From assembly GCA_000310025.1 (NCBI GenBank), contig FN649751.1:1521142-1552334 (forward strand): DNA of 31,193 nt, given 5' to 3'. Below, piece after piece: positions 11,245 to 19,549 of the stretch. The notes beneath the pieces were generated by a model. It had not been told where the DNA came from and did no database searches. It worked only from the letters and a program-made list of their open reading frames with translations. Within the stretch, counting starts at the first letter, position 1, and the number at the start of each line of letters is the position of its first letter. The DNA comes from Ectocarpus siliculosus (lineage: Eukaryota; Sar; Phaeophyceae; Ectocarpales; Ectocarpaceae). Made by a program: the position numbers and the translations under genes.

Positions 11245-13277
11245 AGTACACGGTTGGCGTTGGCTGTAACCTGGTAGTACAGTAGTAGAAGGCAAAAATT
11301 TCGGCATCTGCTCCTTCGGGCACGTCACACGCTAACCTCTCCGTTCACCACTTCTCTGTCTCTTCCGCTGTACACCCGCCCCCCGGTCAGGTCAAACCAC
11401 GTAGGTCTCCTACGTTCAGATGTGCGAGGTTGAAGGAGTTCGGGTAGATGGGGTGGGCTGCACATCCTTTGCCGCTTTCAAGCCAGCCTTGGACGTTGGC
11501 AGCTTCTCCATCCCCGAAGACTGGTGCAAGGTGTGAGGCTCGAAACTGTCTAGTGGTTGCGTGGTTCTTGTGGCCCAGCCCAGTCCCGTCTTGGGCGCAT
11601 GTGGTTGGTGTCGTGGTGGCTTCCCTATCATACAGAAGGCGCGTCTTTTTCTTGTTGCCTTACTGTCGTTGCCGTTTCGGTTTGAATCGTCTGTCGTTCC
11701 TCTTGGGTAGGCTAACGCAAAACTGTGTAGGGTTCCAGCCTGCATGACACATGAAAGACAGTAGCCATAATACGTTCGCGCTAAGACCTTTCTCTCTCTC
11801 TGCGGGTGACCCAAGGCAGAAGATAACGCCCTTTGTCCAATTAATTACAGGAATATCCGCTGCTAATGCTGTTGTTGTTGGTTGTTGTTGTGTTTACTGT
11901 GTAAGTGTTCCTGGTGGTGGATGCGAGGGAGGCAGACAAGAGCACGACAAACCAGCAGCGTCGTCATGATGATGGCGTAGTGCTGCTTTTCTAGTCCCTC
12001 TACTACTGCTGCATCCCCCTGTGATGTGTGTAGCATCATATCTAAGCTGCACAAACCATCAGCAGCGAACACACAGAGATCAAGTGGACTAGAACTCCAC
12101 GGCGCGATAGAAAGTCCGCCGAGCATGACGTGCTTTCAGAGTTCGAGGGTCACATGGAAAATAAAGCTGCTGCAACGGCTGTGCCTGCTCTGGGTTTCGC
12201 TCGTACCTGCCCTTTTTCAAAGCAGTTTGGACAGATGCGCTAACACACCCGCCTTCGCCCGCCCACACCCGCCCGGGTAAGCTGCGTGCCCGTTTCTCGG
12301 GCGGCGGAATATCTCGATGGCCTAACCTATCAAAAGCCACAGCAATGGCAGTGCGGCCCAGGAATAAAAGAAATGCTCAAACCTACGTTCGAAAGCACTC
12401 ATGATCAGTGATCACAAGACACCAACACTACAGAGATGCCCCCCCAGCCCTTTCCCTCATGTGCCTGTAAAGTAGTGGTCCCGGTATGCCGGTGCGGTCC
12501 AGCCGATGTCACCGGCATGATAGCAGGCCACCGGCATCGTATAAATTCGGCCTATTCAAGGTCTGAGAAGTCGGCGATGATGCCGGTACCGGCACTACTC
12601 AGGAAATCATCGAGTATTTCAGGACGAAAACATGAGCACACACCAGCATATTGTACGCTAAGCATCACGTTGTAGGGAAGAAAGTGGATGCCGTGGCAGG
12701 AGGGTTGGTAACCTGCCGCGCTCGAAAATCAGGCACCTTTTTGTGTGCTGTACACTGCAGCGTCTGTGCACAAACTCCTCTTGTTACTTTGTTATTTTGA
12801 CCCGATGCCTCCATACGACAGTACAGACTATGTCGTAGCGGAAAACATCGGAAGAAAAACAAAGCAAAAAACCAACAACTCTCTGAACACACTGACTTAT
12901 ACTTTTTTTTGCAGCAACATCCGGAATACGAACATCTGAATGCACCCATTTTTTCCTAACTGGTCCCGCCTACGTTGCATGCCCCCTCCAACCAGAATAT
13001 TGACACGGTAATTTACTGTACCACACAATACCCGACGAACAAACAATGTCCGACTGCTGGTGCTGTCGCTCCATGCAAGGTTTGGTGCAAGACACAAAGC
13101 TTTGTGCGGCGTGGGTTCGCGCCAATGACCAAGCCTTGTACAGACCGGCCCTCGGCTCTCGGGACACTCGCTTCTCGAGACAGCACCGCTTGGGCGATTG
13201 CTCCTTCCCCGGCGGGTGTTGCGAACAGAGCACCGGCCGCATTTAGGCACCCGTGCGCCCAACACAGAAAGTCTTGT

Positions 13278-13280
<3 letters not shown>

Positions 13281-13320
<40 letters not shown>
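13281..13320 (+). repeat. (CT)20 microsatellite upstream of candidate exon
   Basis: Forty uninterrupted bases of CT. The tract merges into the polypyrimidine stretch leading to the acceptor TTTGCCCAG at 13370-13378. Confidence 0.95.
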
Positions 13321-13326
<6 letters not shown>

Positions 13327-13378
13327 TGCTCTACCCCTCTTCTTGGTCTCGCTTGCTACCTCATATCCATTTGCCCAG

Positions 13379-13737
13379 TCCCCTGGGTCGGATGAGACGG
13401 ACCCACCCGGGGACGCCGACGGCACCGCCGGTTCGGATGACTCGGGGTCGGCGGCAACGCACACCGGTGCGAGGAAGTTGCCAACTTCGTACCGAGTATT
13501 AGTATCCGTCCACGGGCACGGCATGAAGAGGATCAGAGTGTGTCCGACACGTGCCCAAACATTTTTGGCACGCAGCAACTTGTTTAGGCCCGCTTACAGG
13601 CACAGAAAACCGGTATTTTAACAGATGCGCAGACGAATGCTGGGCGCCCTTGAGCCTTTGGCACGCTGAACTCGTAGCGGAAGAGCGGGTCAGTCACGAT
13701 ACAGAAAACGAAAAGAGAGAAGAAGGAGAGCGAGGGA

Positions 13738-13796
<59 letters not shown>

Positions 13797-14063
13797 TCCA
13801 TAGACAGAACTCCTAACAAGTGTTCCTCGTGTTTCGCGCTGTTTTGTGCGAGTGTGACCTAGCTCTCTCTCTCTGTCTGTCTCTTCTCTCTCTCTCCCGT
13901 GTTCTGCCAGGCGCAAACGACGGCTCGGCGTCGAGCAATCCCCCCCTATGGACGACGATGACGACGACGAATACGCGTACACCTACCCGGAGACGGGGAC
14001 GACGAAGCCTGCTCGGATGATGAGCGAGCCGACGATCGGACCAAGGGCCGAGCTGCGGAAGAG
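13379..14063 (+). CDS. Candidate exons of an acidic Ser/Gly-rich protein (partial, unidentified)
   Basis: Exon a (13379 to about 13466) follows a strong pyrimidine-rich acceptor and encodes an acidic, Gly/Ser/Asp-rich segment (SPGSDETDPPGDADG). A donor CCG|GTGCGAG at 13466/13467 gives phase 1. Exon b (13911-14063) follows TTCTGCCAG and ends at AAGAG|GTATGGG. In the phase set by exon a it reads ANDGSASSNPP and then becomes Thr/Arg-rich. One extra C in the seven-C run at 13940-13946 would switch it to a more protein-like frame with an Asp run and YAYTYPETGTTKP. I therefore suspect a one-base homopolymer error or a frameshift. A further possible exon of similar composition lies at about 14610-14731 but its phase does not match. 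I do not recognise the family; the start and end of the gene are not found. Confidence 0.35.
13742..13794 (+). repeat. (GA)n microsatellite
   Basis: Fifty-three bases of uninterrupted GA lie in the putative intron between candidate exons a and b. The tract is exactly complementary to the CT tract at 13281-13320. Confidence 0.95.
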
Positions 14064-14734
14064 GTATGGGTACTTACTGGCAGTTCGAATTGAACCAGGG
14101 AATACGCTGTCATGTATATGCCGCGACACCCGAGTGCATCTAACTGTTGCGCTTGTGCGCGCGCCGTCATGGTTACTATGGCCAAGACACAGACAACATT
14201 CGTAGGCGAGTCTCCGTACCGTTCAGGACCTACCGTATACGACACAAGATAGCACACACCCTGGACCGATTTTCAAAGCTCGATTTCTCATCAGCAGAAA
14301 GAGTCGCAGCGCCGAAAGTGGGGGTGTTGAAGCCGTCTCGTCGAGAGCTTTCCGAAAACGTTTCGTTTCGTTTATGCATCCTCTTCGTCGTGGCGTAGTC
14401 GAGCTTTGAAAATCAGTCTAGGGGGTGTGTTATCTTGTGTCGTATACGGTATCTGTGTAGTTGCAAAAGAAACTAGGGTGGACCGTCGGTGACATGACCT
14501 GCCTAGCCTTTGAAGGCTCGTTCCGCAACACTTTTTGCTCTTGCACCCAACTAGCTTCGCCCAATTTATCACACCCTGTGGTTCGACTTGTCCCGCAGGC
14601 TGCACGTCGGGAAGAGTTGGAGGTGGTCAGGTGGTCACGGCGGAGAGGCGAAAGGATGTGCCACTCGGCGAAGGGGACGGTTCGACAAGCAAGGGCTCGT
14701 TGTCCGCCGGGGGCACAAGCAGTGAAGGTGTGAG

Positions 14735-14863
14735 CTACACATTTTTCGATAAGTAGATCTCTGACATAATAAAACAGGACACAACAGACAGATACACCAA
14801 CTTGATGAGCGTCTCGCCCATGGTTGTGCCGGGGACCGCAAAGACCTGAACGAAGACCTTCAT
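14735..14863 (-). pseudogene. Short hydrophobic ORF remnant within a foldback arm
   Basis: This is a 42-codon frame from ATG at 14863 to a stop at 14735. It contains FVQVFAVPGTTMGETLIKLV and a hydrophobic C-terminal part. The segment encoding PGTTMGETLIKLVYLSVV is repeated in inverted orientation at 14912-14965, where a one-base difference (CATGGGCGAG versus CATCGCGAG) breaks the frame. I infer a fragment of a once-coding sequence that was duplicated in inverted orientation. The family is not recognised. Confidence 0.35.
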
Positions 14864-14965
14864 GTTGCAGGTAAAGCACCCGTTGCTTAGCCCCTGTCTG
14901 CACCGCGGTGTCGGCACAACCATCGCGAGACGCTCATCAAGTTGGTGTATCTGTCTGTTGTGCCC
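14777..14965. repeat. Foldback: 54-55 bp near-perfect inverted repeat, 80-bp loop
   Basis: The left arm 14777-14831 (starting GGACACAACAGACAGATACA) is the near-exact reverse complement of the right arm 14912-14965 (ending GTATCTGTCTGTTGTGCCC). I count about three differences. Weaker A/T-rich complementarity continues outward for some 15 bases on both sides. The loop is 14832-14911. A transcript across it would form a stable hairpin. Confidence 0.9.
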
Positions 14966-15599
14966 TTTTTTATTTTTATGAGGTCCAAAAAATGTACAAC
15001 GATTTCCCGGGGATCCCCTAGCATCCACAACCGTTTTAGTTCGGCGGCGCGTCGATTCCAAACAGACGCAGGAACGTTCAATGCAATGTATGGGGCTCGA
15101 TGTGATGCGAGATTTGCGAGGTTGTCCTCCTCTTGACAAGGGTTGATATCGCAACGGATACGCACACAGTAGGTACACCCATCTACCCATCTGACTGGGT
15201 GGGCGTCTGACTGACCCAGATGCTTTCGGCAACCTCGACCTCGCTGCTGCCCATCTGTCCTCACGTGCCCTGCTCTATGACAGCCCCAGTTCCTCGAGAA
15301 CGAGAGGAGAGAGAGCTGTCATGCGCCCTTTACGCTGGCCGACGCGGCTCAGAAGGTGCAGCTACATTTCGGAAACGCGGGCAGCTTGTGTGAAAAAGCC
15401 ATCAGTTTGCTCCACTGCCCACCACCGCTCGCTACCTTTTTTTGTGCGGGGTTGCGAATAAAATTCATGTGTGCTCCATGTACGCCGGGTCGGAAATGAT
15501 GGTGCGGGCGAGTGCTTTCCCGTGGTGTGTCCATCTACAAAGATTTATCCGTTGCGCCCGTGACTGGCTAGCGCTAAACGACACGAACCTCGCCTGCAG

Positions 15600-15698
15600 G
15601 TAGACTCTCTTCCTCTGGCGTCAGCGGGGCTGGGCATCCACGACGACTTCGTTGGGAGCGGCGGAGTCCTGGGAGTGGGGTTCGATCTTGGGCTGCAG
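15600..15698 (+). CDS. Candidate 33-codon exon, unidentified
   Basis: The segment lies between acceptor GCCTGCAG and a GC-type donor CTGCAG|GCAAGT. It is open in phase 0 and encodes a Gly-rich protein-like stretch (LASAGLGIHDDF, GVLGVGFDLGLQ). The donor context is perfect apart from GC in place of GT, and the same CAG|GCAAG context is used in the GH2 gene near 29.2 kb. A foldback begins only nine bases after the donor. I cannot connect it in phase with neighbouring candidate exons. Confidence 0.35.
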
Positions 15699-15707
15699 GC
15701 AAGTAAT

Positions 15708-15990
15708 AGGTGTCAATCGACATGTATTTTCCGCTAGAGCTTACGGTTCACCGTGGCGAGTACCTGTGGAACTTACGGTACCTCGCGTCGCAAACTCGGA
15801 TCAGGGTCGTCGTTCACAGTGGAACCCGTGCCGGCAGCGGACACTACATCGCTTTTGTGCGTGCGCGAGGGCGGTGGCTGTGTTTGCACCAGTGACGCAG
15901 GCGTGACGCAGGTGGGTCTCACAGCGTTGTCAATCAATCGCCACGGTGAACCGTAAGCTCTAGAGACACATACAGCTCGATTGGCACCTA
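15708..15990. repeat. Foldback enclosing a deubiquitinase fragment
   Basis: The left arm 15708-15759 and right arm 15938-15990 are inverted copies. The 24 bases AGAGCTTACGGTTCACC plus GTGGCGA match exactly, and the outer part (GTAGGTGYCAATCGA type) matches with several changes. The 178 bases between them carry a USP-like coding fragment. The outer motif recurs at 17629-17655 and 18256-18280 beside the larger foldback, linking the two structures. Confidence 0.85.
15758..15915 (+). pseudogene. USP-type deubiquitinase C-terminal fragment, copy 1 (decayed)
   Basis: The frame beginning upstream at 15710 reads through LWNLRYLASQTRIRVVV and then HSGTRAGSGHYIAFVR, followed by GRWLCLHQ and a stop. 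The H-x-G-x(5)-G-H-Y pattern matches the second USP/UCH signature that carries the catalytic His. In intact family members W.C.DD.RV follows; here DAGVTQVG occurs in another frame just after the stop, so a frameshift has broken the fragment. Only this end of the catalytic domain is present, without the N-terminal Cys box. It lies between the two arms of a foldback. Family assignment is from the motif by eye. Confidence 0.6.
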
Positions 15991-16434
15991 CATACAGGGC
16001 CTCCCCGTTGTCATCTGCGTGTGTAAACGTCGGTGTCAATCTTCCGCGCCGAGCGCCAGTACCGCTGCTGTGCTTGAGTGAAATCATGATGCCTGGCACC
16101 GGTGCTCCGTCGGGTCTGACTCGCTCTCCTCCTTGCACCACTCGCTTCTCCCGGGATTTCGATATCGATATATGCACAGCATTGCCCCTAGGAGGCGTTC
16201 GACCGCCTCTTCGGTCGGATTGGCGACGAGGTGACTGCTGCCGGATTTTCGCCCCCCCCCCCCTCCTCTCTGGAAGTAATAACACCAGAAAATAAATTAA
16301 GTCATACGTAGCTGTCATCCGTACGCAAGGAAGTAAGGGACAAGATCCCGAACACCCTTACCAGGATGCAGCTCCCCCTTCATGGGACTCCCCAAATCCC
16401 TCACGGTGCTTCGCGCTTGGTGATGTGAGACCCT

Positions 16435-16690
16435 GGTCCGGGGAAACCCCGGCGTGCTCCGTCCCGGCTTTGTAGGGATGGGGGGTCAATGGTTTAATGA
16501 TTACGGCATCCCCGACTATGGGTACCCCCCCCCCCCCCCTCCTTTGGCAGAACCCAGATTTTGGTCCGGGGAGAACCCGGCGTGTTCCGTCCCGGCTTTG
16601 TAGGGGTGGGAGGTCAATGGTTTAAGGATTACGGCAGCCAAGATTTTGAGTACCCCCCCCCCCCCCCCGCTTTGGCAGCCGCCACTCTGA
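16435..16690 (+). repeat. 128-bp tandem repeat (2 units) with poly-C tails
   Basis: Unit 1 (16435-16562) and unit 2 (from 16563) both run GGTCCGGGGA...CCGGCGTG, TCCGTCCCGGCTTTGTAGGG, GGTCAATGGTTTAA, GATTACGGCA, GTAC plus a long C run, then CTTTGGCAG. Degenerate single copies occur at 921-982 and 317-372. The structure suggests a short interspersed element family in which the C run acts as an unstable tail. Confidence 0.85.
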
Positions 16691-16994
16691 CGGCGACCAC
16701 CAAGGTGAGCGTCGGGAAACAAGCATCCGATCGTGCAGAGAGAGAGAGGGAGGGAGTCGGACTTGGAGGGCAGGGTAGCGTTTTCGGTGGCCTCTGGAAT
16801 AGAGTCGATTCTTTTTGGACCTCCCCAGATTACTTGTTTTTTGCTCCTGGCTCTAACGAAGCAAGCAGCAGCGCACGCATGCACTATCCCGCGCCACTTT
16901 ACGCGAGTCACGATCATTTACAACCATCACAACCACACGACGAACAGGTAGGGACCCGCACCGGCAGTGCTGAAGTTGACCCTCAAATGCACAG

Positions 16995-17270
16995 GCGAAG
17001 TGCACCTACGGCCTGGAGCGCGACCCCGGCAGCAGGACCAGAGACACCAGCGTCCGGGTGTCGTTCCCCAGTAACGACGCCACCACGAAAACCCACCGAT
17101 TGCCCCTGGACGACACTACCAAACCGGAGACGGCGGACAACTCAGGCTGTGTTGAATTTGTGGTGGCGTCATTTTTGGGTAACGCTGGTGTCTCTGGTCC
17201 TGCTGCCGAGGTCGCACAGTCACAGCAGTGCTCAAGCGACACCGCTGTACTCAGCTCAGCTTACCACCAG
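16995..17270 (+). CDS. Candidate 92-codon exon, unidentified
   Basis: It is bounded by acceptor GCACAG and donor CACCAG|GTGCGAG, is open in phase 0, and has an in-frame TGA shortly upstream of the acceptor. It encodes a mixed hydrophilic sequence (AKCTYGLERDPGSRTRD, VRVSFPSNDATTKTHRLPLD, CVEFVVASFLGNAGVSG). An inverted repeat of about 56-67 bases lies wholly inside it, so its two ends are encoded by complementary DNA. That argues for a duplicated fragment rather than a normal exon. No family recognised. Confidence 0.35.
17020..17215. repeat. Foldback: inverted repeat inside a candidate exon
   Basis: The left arm is 17020-17086 and the right arm 17160-17215. The outer 33 bases (GCGACC.CGGCAGCAGGACC and on to AGACACCAGCG) match with one change, and the inner 11 (GACGCCACCAC) match exactly. 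The left arm has an extra 11 bases between these blocks. The loop is about 73 bases. Confidence 0.9.
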
Positions 17271-17628
17271 GTGCGAGAAAGCCCGTCGGTAGTCACAAGA
17301 CAGTCGCCCGCCACTAGGAGCCATCGACGACGTTGGCCGTACCCGCGTACGTGGTGGCTCATGAAGAAAATACGCGAAAAATAAGAGAGGGAAAATTGTA
17401 AAACGACGTGTGCACAGTGTGTGTGAGACATGCGATCCATAACCTTGCAAGAGAACATAGGTTCGCCCCAAGAAGTGGAGATTTTTCGTCGGTGCTGCGC
17501 CCGTGCTGAGGTCGGCTTGCGCGCGGCTCATGCGGCGAACAAGGCGTACCCAGACGAAAAAATAACAGGGGAGAGTGACGCATGCCGACGAAAAGAGCCC
17601 CCAGCGAGGCAACGTATTTTCGTGGTTC

Positions 17629-18279
17629 ACTCGATTGACACCTACATAGGAGAACAATATGTTGTCGACCGGGCGGGGGCTTGCTTCCCGGTACAATCGC
17701 AACAGGGGCGGGGGGGGTTCGGTTAAACGAACGAGCCCCTCTCCTCCTTCCCATTTTCCCGACCCGTTTCCTCTTGAGAGTGCGCCCGCTAAGTCCGTGA
17801 ACACCCCGCCTCACCCCCGTACGTCGTATCCTTGTTTTTGGAGGAGTGTTCATCCCAGGTGAAACCCCATTCGCCTGGCGTTCTTCGTCCCATCCGGCAT
17901 CGCCCGTCTAACGGCTAGCCATAGATCGGTTGCAGGTAGCTGGCGTTGCAGGTGTCTGTGGATCACAGCTGCCTGCAACGCTCGTGGTAGCCGTTAGACG
18001 GGCGATGCCGGACGGGACGAAGAACGCCCGGCGGATGGGGTTTGACCGGACGGCCACGCTCCGCCAGAACCAGGGATCCGACGTCCGGGGGTGACTGCGG
18101 GGTGGCCAACGAGTTGGCTGGCGCACTCTCAAGAGGAAACGGGTCGGGAAAATGGGAAGGAGGAGAGGGGTTCGTTCGTTCGACCGACCACCCCCCGTCC
18201 CTGTTATGATTGTACCGGGTAGCAAGCCCCCGCCCGGTCGATACCGTTGAACTCCTCTCTAGGTTTAAATCGATATGTG
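17629..18279. repeat. Large palindromic foldback, arms about 290 bp
   Basis: The left arm (about 17629-17920) and right arm (about 17990-18279) are reverse complements, by eye about 80-85% over their length. There are near-identical blocks such as CGACCGGGCGGGGGCTTGCT, CCCATTTTCCCGACCCGTTT and CATCGCCCGTCTAACGG. The apex (about 17935-17985) is itself partly self-complementary (GCGTTGCAGG...CCTGCAACGC), leaving almost no loop. The outer ends carry the ATGTAGGTGTCAATCGA-type motif shared with the 15.7 kb foldback. No transposase frame is present inside, so if mobile it would be non-autonomous. Confidence 0.9.
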
Positions 18280-18282
18280 GTT

Positions 18283-18455
18283 GCCTCTGGAGCTTACGGT
18301 ACCTCGTGTCGCAAACTCGGACCAGGGTCGTCGTTCCACAATGCAATGGAACGCGCGCAGACAGCGGGCACTACATCGCTTTTGTGCGTGAACGAGGAGG
18401 CGGCGACGGGGATTGCACCGACGACACAAGAGTGACGCAGGCGGGCACAAAACCA
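18283..18455 (+). pseudogene. USP-type deubiquitinase C-terminal fragment, copy 2 (decayed)
   Basis: This is a direct repeat of the fragment at 15758-15915, about 2.5 kb downstream and in the same orientation. Its frame reads SLRYLVSQTRTRVVV, then NGTRADSGHYIAFVRERG, then CTDDTRVTQAG. It keeps the GHY triplet and, unlike copy 1, the in-frame DD.RV motif that follows the His box in USP enzymes. The His and Gly before it (HSG in copy 1) are disrupted by an insertion. It abuts the outer end of the large foldback. Taken together the two copies support the family assignment better than either alone. Confidence 0.6.
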
Positions 18456-18745
18456 AACCCTCTGTAGGAGGACAAAGGCGGAAGGTGTTTGTAGGTAACG
18501 GGCTCGCCGTTGGAAGCCACCCCGGTCAATGCGTCTCCTTGCCGTCCGCCGCACAGAGCGGGCAGTGCGTTCTGACGTCATTCTTGTCGGACGCCTCCCT
18601 TAAAACGACAAGCCAGTGAAGTCAAGTCGCCACGACTGTTTTTTTTGTTTGTGGTCTTTGTTGAGGTTGGTATCATTGCTTACAATCGATCTTGCATGGC
18701 TCCTTCGATAGGACTCTCTTGTTTTGGAAGTTCTGTTAATTCTTC

Positions 18746-18842
18746 GCCAATCCAGCCACATAGGCCCCCCCCCCCCCCCCGCGCGCGCCCCATTGTTAAT
18801 TGTTGGCCGTGGTTGGTCGCGGATGTTGTCAAGCGGTACCGG
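18746..18842 (+). repeat. Direct repeat, copy 1 (about 485 bp spacing)
   Basis: A C/GC-rich block followed by CCCATTGTTAATTGTTGGCCG and TTGGTCGCGGATGTTGTCAAG. The last 21 bases are identical in copy 2. The candidate first exon at 18917 lies between the two copies. Confidence 0.8.
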
Positions 18843-18916
18843 CGTTCGATATAATTTGTTTTGCCGGGCTGACACCTCCGCCCCTCGCTCGCTCGCTCGC
18901 CCCCCATCCCCACGCA

Positions 18917-19025
18917 ATGGCCTCATCTAATGCAGCGAACGTCTCGTGGGTGAAGTACGGCGGGGTAGTGCCAATTGGAACCCCGGGTGCCACCAAGATC
19001 GCCGAGGGAGGTGCCGCGCTCAAGG
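18917..19025 (+). CDS. Candidate first exon (36 codons plus 1 base), unidentified
   Basis: The ATG at 18917 follows a C-rich stretch and encodes MASSNAANVSWVKYGGVVPI and then GTPGATKIAEGGAALK, ending at donor AAGG|GTGAGAG. The composition looks like real protein. The next plausible acceptor (TTTACAG at 19356-19362) is in phase but reaches a stop after about 23 codons, just before the inverted repeat at 19550. The gene may therefore be interrupted or use another exon. Family not recognised. Confidence 0.4.
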
Positions 19026-19105
19026 GTGAGAGAGAACCTCCGTGTGTCTGTCTGCTGGTTGTCACACTTGTTGCTTGACGTCGCCGCTACTGTTGTGGTT
19101 GTGGA

Positions 19106-19152
19106 TGTTGTTGTTGTTGTTGTTGTTGTTGTTGTCGTTGTTGTTGTTGTTG
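19106..19152 (+). repeat. (GTT)n triplet microsatellite
   Basis: About 15 GTT/TTG units with one GTC interruption, in the putative intron after the 18917 exon. Frames across it give artefactual Val, Leu or Gln runs. Confidence 0.9.
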
Positions 19153-19228
19153 CTGCTTCCTTTTATGGTGGTGATGGTTGCCTTTTCTGTTTGCGATTTG
19201 CCTTCGAGCACCTCGGTGCCAGTCGTTA

Positions 19229-19325
19229 CTCCCTCGCCCACGTAGCCTCCCAGGCCCCGCCCGCCCCTGCGCCCTATTGTAAAGTGCTGGCCGCCGATTG
19301 GTCGCGGATGTTGTCAAGTGATACG
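19229..19325 (+). repeat. Direct repeat, copy 2
   Basis: It matches 18746-18842 (GCCC.ATTGT...TGGCCG..., then TTGGTCGCGGATGTTGTCAAG exactly). The copies are about 485 bases apart, with substitutions mostly in the C-rich half. Confidence 0.8.
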
Positions 19326-19549
19326 AGTGTGTTGTCGATGCCCGTCTTCGACGCATTTACAGGGTTTGATGCTTCGGGGTGTGCTGGCCCCTCACAGAAC
19401 AATCTATGGAGTACCAACGTTACACGCACGGCATGATGGTCAGGTCATCGGGGCTCGTAGCGACACGATCGACCGTTTCAACTCGTTGGCCCGCAGCGAC
19501 CAACCAAGACCCCAAGAAGAAGGCGGAGGGGGCCAGATCTGGCCCGGGG

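Larger units (their letters stand above)
8925..13378. other. Long gene-poor interval
   Basis: No frame here combines recognisable protein sequence with splice borders. One place with a hint is 10740-10828, where a Cys-rich short frame ends at a donor-like CAG|GTGAGG; it is too short to call. The interval holds a CTG triplet run, one copy of a dispersed repeat (11118-11244), and a GC-rich stretch at 12480-12600 with several short CCGGCAT-type self-complementary words. Otherwise I see nothing. Confidence 0.45.

Noticed and set aside
13253-13982. Leu-Ser and Arg-Glu repeat frames
   Set aside because: They arise from the CT tract at 13281-13320 and the GA tract at 13742-13794.
15240-15400. Possible exon with QPQFLENERRES and QKVQLHFGNAGSLCEKA
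   Set aside because: An acceptor-like ATGACAG precedes it, but no donor puts it in phase with 15600-15698; the evidence is too weak for a feature.
16561-17292. 243-codon plus-strand frame
   Set aside because: It runs through the poly-C tandem repeat and an inverted repeat; the splice-bounded frame at 16995-17270 in another phase is a better candidate.
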